From Mediterranea sp. An20 (GTDB taxonomy: Bacteria; Bacteroidota; Bacteroidia; Bacteroidales; Bacteroidaceae): a stretch of 64,000 nt of DNA. The stretch is from the NCBI RefSeq assembly GCF_002160055.1, contig NZ_NFJV01000018.1:1-64000 (forward strand), read 5' to 3'. The notes under the pieces were generated by a model. The model did not search any database and was not told where the DNA came from. It was given only the letters and a program-made list of their open reading frames with translations. Position 1 is the stretch's first letter. Each line of letters starts with the position of its first letter. Of the stretch, positions 27,956 through 37,283 are shown piece after piece. The position numbers and the translations under genes are program-made.

Positions 27956-28089
27956 AAGTAGTTGTTGATATTTAGTTTATATGATGTGTATCTGTCTTGT
28001 TGAGCGGAGCGCAGCGAAGTCGAAACATCTCAGAATGACAGACACCTCATTCTCCATGATAGTATAAACTAATTATGAACGGCTACTTA
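27956..28089. repeat. REP-like element, second copy, abutting the GH88 stop codon
   Basis: The first 76 bp are identical to 26119-26194. The end TATAAACTAATTATGAACGG is shared too, and the final GGCTACTTA includes the TAA stop of the GH88 gene on the minus strand. Relative to the first copy 70 bp of the middle are missing. Between 27826 and 27955 there is no recognisable feature. Confidence 0.85.
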
Positions 28090-29319
28090 CTTGTTTTCTA
28101 TCTCTTTCTTTCTCTTCAATGCCTCCAGATAGTAATAGTCGGCATAGTTCAGGGGCACATCAATCTCGCTGTTGTGCGGAATGCTGCCTACGCTATGCAT
28201 CAGGATGAAGCGTCCGTTCTCGCCCAGCGGTGCCGTATAGGCAGGCGAAGCCAGCGACTGCATCATGCTGTCGGCATACGCCTTGTAGGTCTCTGCCTCG
28301 GGAACGTCGAAGGTGCTGATTTCATACAATGCCGAAGCGATGACCGATGCTGAAGAGACATCACGCGGCTCGTTGGGGATGTTGGGCGCATCCATGTCCC
28401 AATAGGGTATCAGGTCGGCAGGCAGGTTCTTGTGATTCTTCATGAAACGGAAGGTCTTCAGGGCCTGGTCCAGATATTTCCGGTCGCCCGTCTCCCGGTA
28501 GCACATCACATAGCCGTAGACGGCCCATGCCTGTCCGCGCGACCACGCCGACTCATCGGCATAGCCCTGGGCAGTCTGCCGGTGGCGCACCGTGCCGTCG
28601 GCGATGCTGTAGTCTACCACATGGTAGCAGCTGCCGTCCGGGCGGAACTGTTCCTTCAGGGTGCGGTCGGCATGCGACACGGCCACCTTATAATAGGTAG
28701 AGTCGCCCGACAGCTTGGTTGCCTCGAAGAGGAGTTCGAGGTTCATCATGTTGTCTATAATCACCGGGCACTCCCAGCCGCGCTTTGCCTGCCAGCTGTC
28801 GCCCGTGACATTCCAGCTCTGGATGACGCCCGGTTTCTCGCGGAAACGCGTGCAGAGTGACTTGGCTGCCTGCACCATCACGTCCTTGTAGGCTTCGTTG
28901 TGCGACAAGCGGAGTCCGTTGCCGTAACTGCAATTAATAATGAAGCCTATATCGTGATGCCACGTCAGGTTCTTGGCTTCATCCAATGCCTCGGTGTACT
29001 TCACAGCCAGGGGCAACAGGGTGGAATCGCCGGTCAGTTCATACAGATACCATACGCTGCCGGGGAAGAATCCGCTCCGCCAGTCGGCATAACCACAATA
29101 ATAGACTTTACCTTCCGGTGTCATCGTTACCGGATTCAGGCATTTCCCGCTGGCTTCAATCGTATCGATGGCCAACCCAATCTGCGCCCGGGCGTTCTTT
29201 ACCGCCAGGGCATCCCACGACGTGTCTGTCGCATCTTTCTTCTGTGAAGGTGCGCATTGCAGGCACAGCAACATGCCTGCCACCGCACCTAATCCTGCAA
29301 AAATTTTTTTCACTGTCAT
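28087..29319 (-). CDS. GH88 unsaturated glucuronyl hydrolase, lipoprotein
   Basis: A 410-residue lipoprotein (lipobox LQC, Cys22) of GH88. It hydrates the 4,5-double bond of unsaturated uronate at the non-reducing end of lyase products, releasing 5-keto-4-deoxyuronate. The two catalytic aspartates are Asp123 in HHDIGF and Asp189 in IIDNMMNLE. The body is an alpha6/alpha6 barrel. It starts MTVKKIF; 14 upstream in-frame residues were rejected because the export signal begins there. It is first in the minus-strand uronate block and has the HTCS-type operator/promoter seen at three other genes. Confidence 0.92.
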   Translation of the reverse strand: MTVKKIFAGLGAVAGMLLCLQCAPSQKKDATDTSWDALAVKNARAQIGLAIDTIEASGKCLNPVTMTPEGKVYYCGYADWRSGFFPGSVWYLYELTGDSTLLPLAVKYTEALDEAKNLTWHHDIGFIINCSYGNGLRLSHNEAYKDVMVQAAKSLCTRFREKPGVIQSWNVTGDSWQAKRGWECPVIIDNMMNLELLFEATKLSGDSTYYKVAVSHADRTLKEQFRPDGSCYHVVDYSIADGTVRHRQTAQGYADESAWSRGQAWAVYGYVMCYRETGDRKYLDQALKTFRFMKNHKNLPADLIPYWDMDAPNIPNEPRDVSSASVIASALYEISTFDVPEAETYKAYADSMMQSLASPAYTAPLGENGRFILMHSVGSIPHNSEIDVPLNYADYYYLEALKRKKEIENK

Positions 29320-29349
29320 ATCTATTCTGTTAGTATATTTTTCCGAGTG

Positions 29350-29415
29350 CAATATTAGCAACTTCTGCCCAAACAGAGCCTACACGATTGTACAAAAAAA
29401 GAGCATATATTATCC
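29350..29415 (-). promoter_or_regulatory. HTCS-type operator and -7 box of the GH88 gene
   Basis: On the minus strand GGATAAT begins at 29415 and GTACAAT at 29393, a spacing of 22 bp. TAATATTG (29357-29350) begins 36 bp after the second half-site. Both spacings equal those at the two susC genes and the GH105-Hep gene. The half-sites are less perfect here (one mismatch each against GGACAAT). Confidence 0.65.
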
Positions 29416-30271
29416 AAAAGACTGTTTTTCGCTCTCCAGAAGCACTTTTTTTCACCGGAATCGGGAAATCCGCGGGGTATAGGACACAAAAATCGGGCTG
29501 GCACGAGGAGGGAAGAATGGAAGGCGGACACAGCTTCGCCAAAGTCAGAGTTACGTTGCTAAAGTGCCATTTTACGCCGCTGAAATGGCACTTTACGTCC
29601 CCCGGATGCAGGTTGGCATCTCTCCGGTGACTGCCGGCATGGTCTTCCACCCTGACGACAAGACGGTAGTGCTTTCAGTTTTTGGGGGATGTTTCAGATA
29701 CCCATTCGCGGTGTATGATGCTGCGGTCATGCCTTTACATCCGATGTTTCACACTCCTCATACTATTTCTTCCGTTTCTTTCCTTCACGCCTTCACGCCT
29801 TTTTAATCCATTGTCATCCAGCAGATTGTTGTGAAACATAGTGCCTTCACGCATCCTTCACAACTTTCAAATTGCCTTTCCCCGACAAACCGGTCCGCTT
29901 CCAGGCGCTTGGAAGCCGCCTTCCCGGCTATGGGAAGTCTGCTTTCAAAGTATAAGCAGTCTTTTCGGAACGACCGGCACACGACATATCCGTGAAAGAA
30001 GCGTGAAGGATGCATCTTTCACCGTATTTCTCTTTCAATGAACGGATTAAATGGAAGTGAAGCTTTGAAAGATTTCAGGATAAAATTGTCCGTAGGTTTA
30101 TTTTCCTACAAAACAGGCAGGAAATCTGCCCGATTTCCATTTATAAAAAATCGCTCTTGAAAAATTATCACTCATCTGGATATGAATGAAATACGGTGAA
30201 AGATGTGCTAAAACCATTTATAAAGAATGCCATTTTCCCCGTTTTTTCAGAGGAAGGCGATAAACTGTAAG
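29416..30271. other. Intergenic stretch with a 13-bp perfect hairpin
   Basis: No gene is recognised. TAAAGTGCCATTT (29560-29572) and AAATGGCACTTTA (29583-29595) form a perfect 13-bp stem with a 10-base loop. From about 29780 to 30025 several CTTCACGC and GCGTGAAGGATGC motifs in both orientations resemble those of the terminator at 44114-44158. Confidence 0.5.
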
Positions 30272-30467
30272 AACACAAAGACACAAATATAAACACAGAG
30301 ACACAGAGGCACAGAGTTCTATTTTCTTGTCCACGGCTCACAGAGTTCATTCTCCTTCTCTTGTATGCGACGGAGCCACAAACTCCGTGCCTCTCCCGTT
30401 GGCTTTCCGACAGACAATTACGAAACTCTGTGCCTCTGTCTTTATATTTGCGTCTCTGTGTTTGATA
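30272..30467. repeat. Palindromic intergenic repeat, ACACAGAGGCACGG family, copy at 30.3 kb
   Basis: It contains AACACAGAGACACAGAGGCA, GGCTCACAGAGTT, the tip region GTATGCGACGGAGCC, and ACTCTGTGCCTCTGTC with CGTCTCTGTGTTTGATATGA at the end. It lacks the -7-bearing border and runs straight into the large inverted repeat that follows. Confidence 0.8.
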
Positions 30468-30470
30468 TGA

Positions 30471-31014
30471 ATTTATACTTTGCGCGGGCTGGAATTGTGC
30501 ATATCGCCACACTTTTGCTTGCACGCCCAACTCTTTCTAGCTTTGTACACGCGGCAACCTCAAAGAGGTTGAACTGTGCTTAACCGCTGGTGGCTCCCCG
30601 AAGGGGAACACCTGCGGAGCTATCCTCTTACTCGCACATCGACCTCGAAGGGGTCGAACCACATATATCCAGCCACATTCTTCAGACTGACTCATTCCGA
30701 GATTCGACGGATGGAGAAAGTCACACTTCGCCGCTACAGTCTCTATGTCCGGGAAGGACGCAGTGCCCCAGTACACCATGAACCCAAGAGAGCACCATAC
30801 GTGGTTCGACCCCTTCGAGGTCGATGGAAGGAAGATGAGATAACCCGCAGGTGTTCCCCTTCGGGGAGCCACCAGCGGTTAAGCACAGTTCAACCTCTTC
30901 AAGGTTGCCGCGTGTACGAGACAAGAAAGAGTCAGATGTGCGAGATTCAACCTCTTCGAAGCTGTCAGGGCAGGCAAGGTAGAAATACACAATGCTAACC
31001 CGCACAAAGTATAA
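30471..31014. repeat. Very long imperfect inverted repeat (about 540 bp)
   Basis: The ends ATTTATACTTTG (30471-) and CAAAGTATAAAT (-31014) are inverted copies, followed inward by GTGC/GCAC segments. The best-conserved part pairs about 30549-30665 with about 30797-30915. Each arm holds smaller hairpins (CAACCTC-AAGAGGTTG, CTCCCCGAAGGGGA, CGACCTCGAAGGGGTCG). Open frames here on both strands are by-products of the symmetry. It lies 290 bp upstream of the first intact susC. Confidence 0.85.
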
Positions 31015-31177
31015 ATCCGATTGACTACTTATATATATAATAATGTGTAGCGGATTTATCGCCGTGCAGGCATAACCGGAAACTCTCACAAGTCCGCTCC
31101 AAAAACGGATATGGAAGCTGCAAACAGGGCAAATTTTAGCAGGAAAAGGCGATTTTTATCCTTAAATATATTCATAT

Positions 31178-31243
31178 AGACAATTTTCACTGTTTTTTCG
31201 GACAATTTTAGATTATATAATAGAAAGGTATTCCATAATTTTG
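31178..31243 (+). promoter_or_regulatory. HTCS-type operator and -7 box of the first susC
   Basis: AGACAAT begins at 31178 and GGACAAT at 31200 (22 bp apart). TAATTTTG (31236-31243) begins 36 bp after the second half-site. The sequence between the half-sites is almost the same as at 44233-44261 (TCnCTGnTTTTTC). The start codon is 65 bp downstream of the -7 box. Confidence 0.75.
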
Positions 31244-31307
31244 CCCCAAAATTAATAAAAAAGTTACCAAACAAATCATCCCTTTTACTAATTTATTAAG
31301 TACATCT

Positions 31308-34300
31308 ATGGAACGAAAACACAGAATTCGGGCGAAGTCGCCCAGATGGCTCATGCTATTCTGCATGTTGCTTTGCTCCTTTGCATCGGTTTTCGCACAG
31401 AAGACCGTCACCGGTACAGTATTCGATGACACAGGTATGACTGTCATCGGAGCCAGTGTGGTAGAAAAAGGTACCACGAACAATGGCTCCATTACTGACA
31501 TGGACGGTAAATTCTCGCTGAAAGTACAAGACGATGCAACCTTGGTTATCAGCTACATCGGTTATGTGACACAGGAAATCTCCGTCAAGGGAAAGACGGA
31601 CATCACCGTGACACTGCAACAAGACAACGAAATGCTCGAAGAAGTAGTCGTTGTGGGTTACGGTGTACAGAAGAAAGTGAACCTCACCGGTTCGGTAGCC
31701 TCCGTAGGCGCCGATAAGATTGCCAACCGCCCCGTCACCAGCTTGGGACAGGCACTGGCAGGTGCAGCTCCCGGTGTGCGCATCACGCAGGGCAGCGGTG
31801 CCCCCGGTGATGAAGGCATCTCTATCCAGGTACGTGGTCCCGGCTCGTTCAACAACAGCAGCCCGCTGATTATCGTGGACGGTGTGCAGGCCGACATGGC
31901 TCCGCTGAACACCGACGACATTGAGAGTGTCTCCATCCTAAAGGATGCCAGCTCGGCTGCCATCTACGGTTCGCGTGCGGCAAACGGCGTTATCCTGATT
32001 ACTACCAAAAAAGGTAAGAACAACGAAAAACCCCGCGTGACGTTCAATGCCATGTTTGCTTCGCAGCAACCGGTGACCGACTACAGCCTGATGTCCAGCA
32101 CCGCCGACTTCATGGAATTGCACAACATCGCCAAACTGAACGCACAGCCTACCTCGGCCGGCAACCCAGACTACAGCTATTCCAGCATCGAGGAATGGCG
32201 GGCAGCCGATGCCAACCCCAACGGCATCTACACCAACCCCACCACGGGCAACCAGATTCCCAACTGGCTGGCTTATCCCAACACAGACTGGGCGCAGTAC
32301 CTGTTCCAGCCCTCGTTCTACCACCGCTACGGTGTAAATGTGACGGGTGGAAGCGCCAACACGACCTACCTGCTCTCCTTAGGCTACCAGAACAACCCCG
32401 GTACGCTGGACAATACTGCCTTGCAGCGTTTCAACATGCGTGCCAACGTGGAGACTAAGATTGCCGACTTCATCACCTTCGGTACGCAGACCTACGGTAC
32501 CAAGGAATTCAAGGATCCGGGCAGCACGTCCATGACTTACCTGCAGCAGGCTTATCCGGGCATCAACCCCATCTACGACGGCAAGTACGGTGCCAGCGAG
32601 AACCCGGAAGTAACCAACAAGGACAACATCCTGCAGCAGGTGGCCGCCCAGGGGGGACGCAACACCTATACCCGCCTGAACACGACGTGGTATACCAATG
32701 TGGAACTCCCGCTGAAGGGCTTAGTAGCAGAAGCCAAGTTCAACTGGAGCCAGTACACGCGCCACGACGAGCACTACAGCCAAGACCTGCCGCGCTACAG
32801 CTTCCGCGAGAGCCTCGACACCCCGAAAGAAGGGGTCGGCGTGCTGGACCAGGCCACGACCTACCGCTACTATTATGAATCGACCAGCTACACGGCCGAC
32901 CTGTTGCTGCGTTACAACAACACCTTCGGCAAGCACGATGTGGGTGGACTCTTCGGCTACGAGCAGTACCGCGCCGAAACAACCGGCTTCAGCGCCACCA
33001 TGCAGGGCCTGATTGACTGGGGCATTACCGACATTACTTCCGGAGCCGAGATGTACTCCATCGGCGGCAGTGCCAAATCGGTCAACGCCATGCTGTCTTA
33101 CTTCGGACGCCTGAACTATGCCTACGACAGCAAATACCTCTTTGAGTTCAGCTTCCGTTCGGATGCTTCGTCCAAGTTTGCACCGGGCCACCGTCGCGGT
33201 TTCTTCCCCTCCGGCTCTGCCGCCTGGCGCATCAGCGAGGAACCGTTCTTCGAACCGATCCGTAACGTCTTCAGCAACATGAAGCTCCGCGCTTCCTACG
33301 GTTCATTGGGTAATACCGTGAGCGGCAACTACGACTGGCAGGCTTTGTACTCATCTGTCAACAACGTATTCAACGAATCCGTACAGAACGGTCTGATTCA
33401 GGCTTCCATCCAGAACCTCGGCCTGTCGTGGGAAAAAGTGACGACCTGGAACATCGGTCTTGACCTCGGTTTCTTCGACAACCGCCTGACCGCCGAAATG
33501 GACTACTACATACGCAACACGTCGGACATCCTGACCAACTCCGTCATCTACAAGACCATGGGTACCATCGATGCCCCCATGTCCAACACCGCCAGCCTGC
33601 GCAACCGCGGTTTTGAAATCAACCTCGGATGGAACGACCGCATACGCGATTTCAGCTACGGAGCCAGCCTCAACCTGGGCTTCAACAAGAACGAAATCAC
33701 CGACTTCCAGGGTACGCTGAGATGGGAACAAGACCCGAACACACTCGACATTTGGGGCAATCCTACCTGGCGCTACACCAACCTGGCTGATGTATCAACC
33801 GGTGGTGATACCCGCCGTGTGGAAGGACACATGATCGACGAATGGTTCCTGCGCCGTCCCTACAGCGGCGATGCCACCTACTATCTTGCCGACGGCAGCG
33901 TGAACCCCAACGGCGGTCCGCGCGACGGTATGATCCGCACCAAGGCCGACCTCGACTGGGTACGTGCCATGATGGATGCCGGCTATACCTTCAACAACAA
34001 CCTGCGTGAAATCGGTCCCGACGGTTCCAGCCTGTGGTATGGCGACCTCATCATGGCCGACCTCAACGGCGACGGTAAGTATGGTAACGACGACGACCGC
34101 GAGTTCACCGGCAAGAGCACGACCCCGAAAGTAACCTTCGGTCTGAACCTCTACGCCCAGTGGAAGGGTATTGACGTAAGCATGGTATGGTCCGGCCGCT
34201 TCGGCAGCTACCACTACCTGAAGGGACGCGGTGCCAACGAAAACATGATAACCAATGTAGGCGACCAGCTGCCCGGCGATGCTTGGGACAAGTTCTACTT

Positions 34301-34691
34301 CTACGATGCGGAAGCTGCCTACAACGGCCTCATCACCGATGAAGACGGTGTCATCCGCGGCACGACCTACGACCCTGCCACCGACCCCAACGCCAGCATC
34401 AACGGCAAGTATCCGCGCCTGCTGACTTCGGGCGGCACGGCTCCCAGCAGCACCTATTACCTGCAGAACACTTCGTTTGTCAAACTGAAATCACTGCAGA
34501 TAGGCTACACCCTGCCCAAGAAGTGGCTGAGCAAGGCACACATCGAAAATCTGCGCATCTTCCTCACGGGTGAAAACCTGCTGACCTTCAAGCACAAGGG
34601 ATTCGAAGGTGTAGACCCCGAACTGGGTTCCAGCTTGGTAGTTTACCCCATCGCACGTATGTTCTCGGGCGGCATTTCGCTCACTTTCTAA
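31308..34691 (+). CDS. SusC-like TonB-dependent receptor, first of two
   Basis: A 1127-residue outer-membrane oligosaccharide importer. A signal peptide (about 1-30, ends FAQ) is followed by a carboxypeptidase-D-like domain at about 31-105, VVVVGYGVQKK at about 115-125, a plug with SusC motifs (IIVDGVQADM, YGSRAANGVILITTKKGK) and a 22-strand barrel. It ends GGISLTF, the usual C-terminal Phe. It pairs with the susD 33 bp downstream. The N-terminal 120 residues are very close to those of the second SusC, while the barrels differ. Regulated by the HTCS by inference from its operator. Confidence 0.95.
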   Translation: MERKHRIRAKSPRWLMLFCMLLCSFASVFAQKTVTGTVFDDTGMTVIGASVVEKGTTNNGSITDMDGKFSLKVQDDATLVISYIGYVTQEISVKGKTDITVTLQQDNEMLEEVVVVGYGVQKKVNLTGSVASVGADKIANRPVTSLGQALAGAAPGVRITQGSGAPGDEGISIQVRGPGSFNNSSPLIIVDGVQADMAPLNTDDIESVSILKDASSAAIYGSRAANGVILITTKKGKNNEKPRVTFNAMFASQQPVTDYSLMSSTADFMELHNIAKLNAQPTSAGNPDYSYSSIEEWRAADANPNGIYTNPTTGNQIPNWLAYPNTDWAQYLFQPSFYHRYGVNVTGGSANTTYLLSLGYQNNPGTLDNTALQRFNMRANVETKIADFITFGTQTYGTKEFKDPGSTSMTYLQQAYPGINPIYDGKYGASENPEVTNKDNILQQVAAQGGRNTYTRLNTTWYTNVELPLKGLVAEAKFNWSQYTRHDEHYSQDLPRYSFRESLDTPKEGVGVLDQATTYRYYYESTSYTADLLLRYNNTFGKHDVGGLFGYEQYRAETTGFSATMQGLIDWGITDITSGAEMYSIGGSAKSVNAMLSYFGRLNYAYDSKYLFEFSFRSDASSKFAPGHRRGFFPSGSAAWRISEEPFFEPIRNVFSNMKLRASYGSLGNTVSGNYDWQALYSSVNNVFNESVQNGLIQASIQNLGLSWEKVTTWNIGLDLGFFDNRLTAEMDYYIRNTSDILTNSVIYKTMGTIDAPMSNTASLRNRGFEINLGWNDRIRDFSYGASLNLGFNKNEITDFQGTLRWEQDPNTLDIWGNPTWRYTNLADVSTGGDTRRVEGHMIDEWFLRRPYSGDATYYLADGSVNPNGGPRDGMIRTKADLDWVRAMMDAGYTFNNNLREIGPDGSSLWYGDLIMADLNGDGKYGNDDDREFTGKSTTPKVTFGLNLYAQWKGIDVSMVWSGRFGSYHYLKGRGANENMITNVGDQLPGDAWDKFYFYDAEAAYNGLITDEDGVIRGTTYDPATDPNASINGKYPRLLTSGGTAPSSTYYLQNTSFVKLKSLQIGYTLPKKWLSKAHIENLRIFLTGENLLTFKHKGFEGVDPELGSSLVVYPIARMFSGGISLTF

Positions 34692-34724
34692 ACTTACACC
34701 TTATATTAAACAGATTCAGACAAT

Positions 34725-36659
34725 ATGAAAAAGATATTCAATTTACTGGCAATAGCTTCCGTAGTGGGCAGCATGACAGCCTGTACGGAGATTCTGGACC
34801 AATCACCCACGAACCAGCTGTCCAGCGGTACCATGTGGACAACGGAAAACAGCGTGGACCAGGGTGTCATCGGTGTGTACTATTCGTTAAGAAATCCTTT
34901 CCCCGGCAACGGAGTTGTCGGAGAATCCCTCTCCATCGGTTACTATGGATTTGATGCTTACGGCATGGGCGGACAAGGTGAATACGGCATGCAGAACTTG
35001 TTTACGGCTTCTGTCAATCCCAGCAACAATGTATTCCTGAGCATCTGGCAATGGTGCTACAACGGCGTTCACCGCGCCAATGCTGCCATCGCCGGCATAC
35101 CGGGCGCTCCGATTGACGAAGAGAAAAAGGCACGTCTTGTGGCAGAGTGCAAGATTCTGCGCGCTTATTTCTACGACCGCCTGAACATCCTCTTCGGCAA
35201 CAGCGGCGTTGCCAACGACGGCAACGGCATCGGTGTGCCCCTCTACACCGAACCGGTAGACCCGGACCAATGCAACAAAGTGCAGAGTTCAGAGGCCGAA
35301 GTATGGGCACAGGTCATCCAGGACCTGACGGATGCCATCAACGAACCCGCCCTGCCGGACAACCAGATTGGCGGTGAAGGACGTGTCAGCAAAGGTACCG
35401 CCTACGCCCTCCGTGGCCGTGCCTATCTGATTACCAAACAGTATGACAAAGCAGTAGCCGACTTCGAACAGGTGGACGACTGCGGATACAGCCTCTTCCA
35501 GGGTGGATACAAGGAACTGTTCAAGCAGGAAAACGAGCGTTGCGAGGAAATGGTCATGAGCCTGCAGTACATCGAAGACCCCACGGGCTACGGTTCAAGA
35601 CTGCAGAAATATTGCGCCGCTTTCACCCAAGGCTCCCAGGATAGCCGCGGCTGCTGGACCGACCTGCAGGTAACGCCTGCCTTAGTGAACCTCTACGAAG
35701 AGATCAATCCCGACGGCACGGTAAAAGACTTTGCCTGGGAAGACTACCTGGGCGATGCCTGGACCTACGTGACCAACAAGGAAGCCTCTGAAGGCCACAC
35801 CCGCTACCGCAAGGTGTTCTTCCTGCGCGACAAGTACGTCAACGGCATGGAAGTGCACAGCACCGTAACAACAGCCATTGATGCCATCCTTGCCGACCTC
35901 CCCGCCGATATCCAGGCCTATTACCTGCCCGAAGGCAACGAAGCCCGCCTGAAAGCCGCTTACGCCAACCGCGACCCGCGCTTGGAATACAACGTGGTGA
36001 CACCGTATGCCGACTACCTCGGGGTAAACAGCAACTCCACCGCCGAAGGCTGGTACACCTACCGCTGGCCGGTAAGCGGTAAATACTACTTCGACCAGAC
36101 ATCTGCCGAACCCAACGCCAACCCCAACCTGCCGGATGATTACTACACTTCGGGCTGCTGCAACGCACAAGCCGAATTCAAGTACATCCACCGCAAATAC
36201 GTAGGTGAAGGTTTGGAATACCTGCGCCGTCAGGACAACCCCATCGACGAACCCATCATCCGCTATGCCGACGTGCTGCTGATGGAGGCCGAAGCCGAAG
36301 TGGAACAGAATCACCTGACCGAAGCCATGGCCTTGGTAAAGCAGGTACGCGACCGTGTGGGCATCCCCACCCCGGCCGAAAAATTTACCGACCAGGAAAC
36401 AGCCCGCAACTACGTGCGTGACGAACGCCGCCGCGAGTTCGTGAACGAAGGTATCAACTTCTTCGATGAAATGCGTTGGCGCACACTGAAGGAGACCAAA
36501 TTCAGCCAAGTTTGCGCACAACATGCCTGGGGCGGTTCGGAAAGCACCGGCGGTACCACTTACAACTGGATAGGTGACCAGTGGTACACCTGGCCCGTGC
36601 CCAAGAGCGAAATCGAGCTGAATCCCGCCATGACTCCCACTCCGGGATGGGAATATTAA
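34725..36659 (+). CDS. SusD-like surface glycan-binding lipoprotein, first of two
   Basis: A 644-residue lipoprotein (lipobox MTAC, Cys20) of the SusD/RagB family. It forms the lid over the upstream SusC barrel and captures the glycan. Family features are WQWCYNGVHRANAAI with the TPR-like helices, LRAYFYDRLNILFGN, YALRGRAYLITKQYDKAVADF, and the C-terminal RREFVNEGINFFDEMRW with a final TPGWEY. A strong hairpin follows it (36694-36730). Confidence 0.95.
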   Translation: MKKIFNLLAIASVVGSMTACTEILDQSPTNQLSSGTMWTTENSVDQGVIGVYYSLRNPFPGNGVVGESLSIGYYGFDAYGMGGQGEYGMQNLFTASVNPSNNVFLSIWQWCYNGVHRANAAIAGIPGAPIDEEKKARLVAECKILRAYFYDRLNILFGNSGVANDGNGIGVPLYTEPVDPDQCNKVQSSEAEVWAQVIQDLTDAINEPALPDNQIGGEGRVSKGTAYALRGRAYLITKQYDKAVADFEQVDDCGYSLFQGGYKELFKQENERCEEMVMSLQYIEDPTGYGSRLQKYCAAFTQGSQDSRGCWTDLQVTPALVNLYEEINPDGTVKDFAWEDYLGDAWTYVTNKEASEGHTRYRKVFFLRDKYVNGMEVHSTVTTAIDAILADLPADIQAYYLPEGNEARLKAAYANRDPRLEYNVVTPYADYLGVNSNSTAEGWYTYRWPVSGKYYFDQTSAEPNANPNLPDDYYTSGCCNAQAEFKYIHRKYVGEGLEYLRRQDNPIDEPIIRYADVLLMEAEAEVEQNHLTEAMALVKQVRDRVGIPTPAEKFTDQETARNYVRDERRREFVNEGINFFDEMRWRTLKETKFSQVCAQHAWGGSESTGGTTYNWIGDQWYTWPVPKSEIELNPAMTPTPGWEY

Positions 36660-36693
36660 TCCGGCATAACAGATAACTGCTTAACATAAGGAG

Positions 36694-36730
36694 ACAGTCC
36701 CCGCAAGTCCATCGGATTGGCGGGGACTGT
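36694..36730 (+). terminator. Hairpin after the first susCD pair
   Basis: ACAGTCCCCGC (36694-36704) and GCGGGGACTGT (36720-36730) form a perfect 11-bp stem with a 15-base loop, 34 bp after the susD stop. There is no long T tract, so termination strength is uncertain. Confidence 0.6.
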
Positions 36731-36737
36731 TGCATAT

Positions 36738-36978
36738 AAGTAATCAATCAGAATTAGTTTATATCAAACACAGAGACACATTAATCTGAACACAGAGACA
36801 CAGAGGCACAGAGTTTCGTAATTGTCTGTCGGAAAGTCAACGGGATAGACACTGAGTTCGCAGCTTCGCTGCATACGAGAGAAGGGAAATTAACTCTGTG
36901 AGCTATGGACAAGAAAACAAAAACTCTGTGTTTCCGTGCCTCTGTGTTTCCTATCATTTAAGTTTGCACATTTACTTA
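36738..36978. repeat. Palindromic intergenic repeat, ACACAGAGGCACGG family, reverse copy at 36.8 kb
   Basis: It has the opposite orientation to the copies at 22.4 and 42.8 kb: it begins TAAGTAATCAATCAGAATTA and ends CTATCATTTAAGTTTGCACA. It includes GCAGCTTCGCTGC at the tip. The end gives TAAGTTTG, a full TAnnTTTG match, on the plus strand pointing to the second susC about 310 bp away. Confidence 0.85.
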
Positions 36979-37134
36979 CGCCCCCATGTTTATAGCCTGT
37001 CCTCCGTGTGCGACAAGCATCCACCAAAGGAAAAAAGCGTTAAACAAGACTCCCGACTGTTACGGTTTTGTAACATCGTTGCAAAAAAAACGCAACCCAT
37101 TCCCCCTACTTTTGCGCCCCAAAAGCAGCGAATT

Positions 37135-37220
37135 GGACAAAAAAATATAACATTGGACAAAAACATACGATGATTCGGACAAATTTGTACCCCCTGTTTC
37201 GTTTTAGACACATAATTTTG
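37135..37220 (+). promoter_or_regulatory. HTCS-type operator and -7 box of the second susC
   Basis: GGACAA occurs at 37135, 37155 and 37177. The last two are 22 bp apart, and TAATTTTG (37213-37220) begins 36 bp after the third. The extra upstream half-site is 20 bp from the second and is unique to this promoter. Confidence 0.75.
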
Positions 37221-37283
37221 CAGCATAAAATTAACGAAAACTTTTCTAACATTCATTCATTTAATAACTAATTAACAAGATCT

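Noticed and set aside
30537..30998. Open frames on both strands inside the 540-bp palindrome
   Set aside because: Both strands give similar Arg/Pro-rich peptides because the DNA is an inverted repeat; there is no ribosome site or homology signal.
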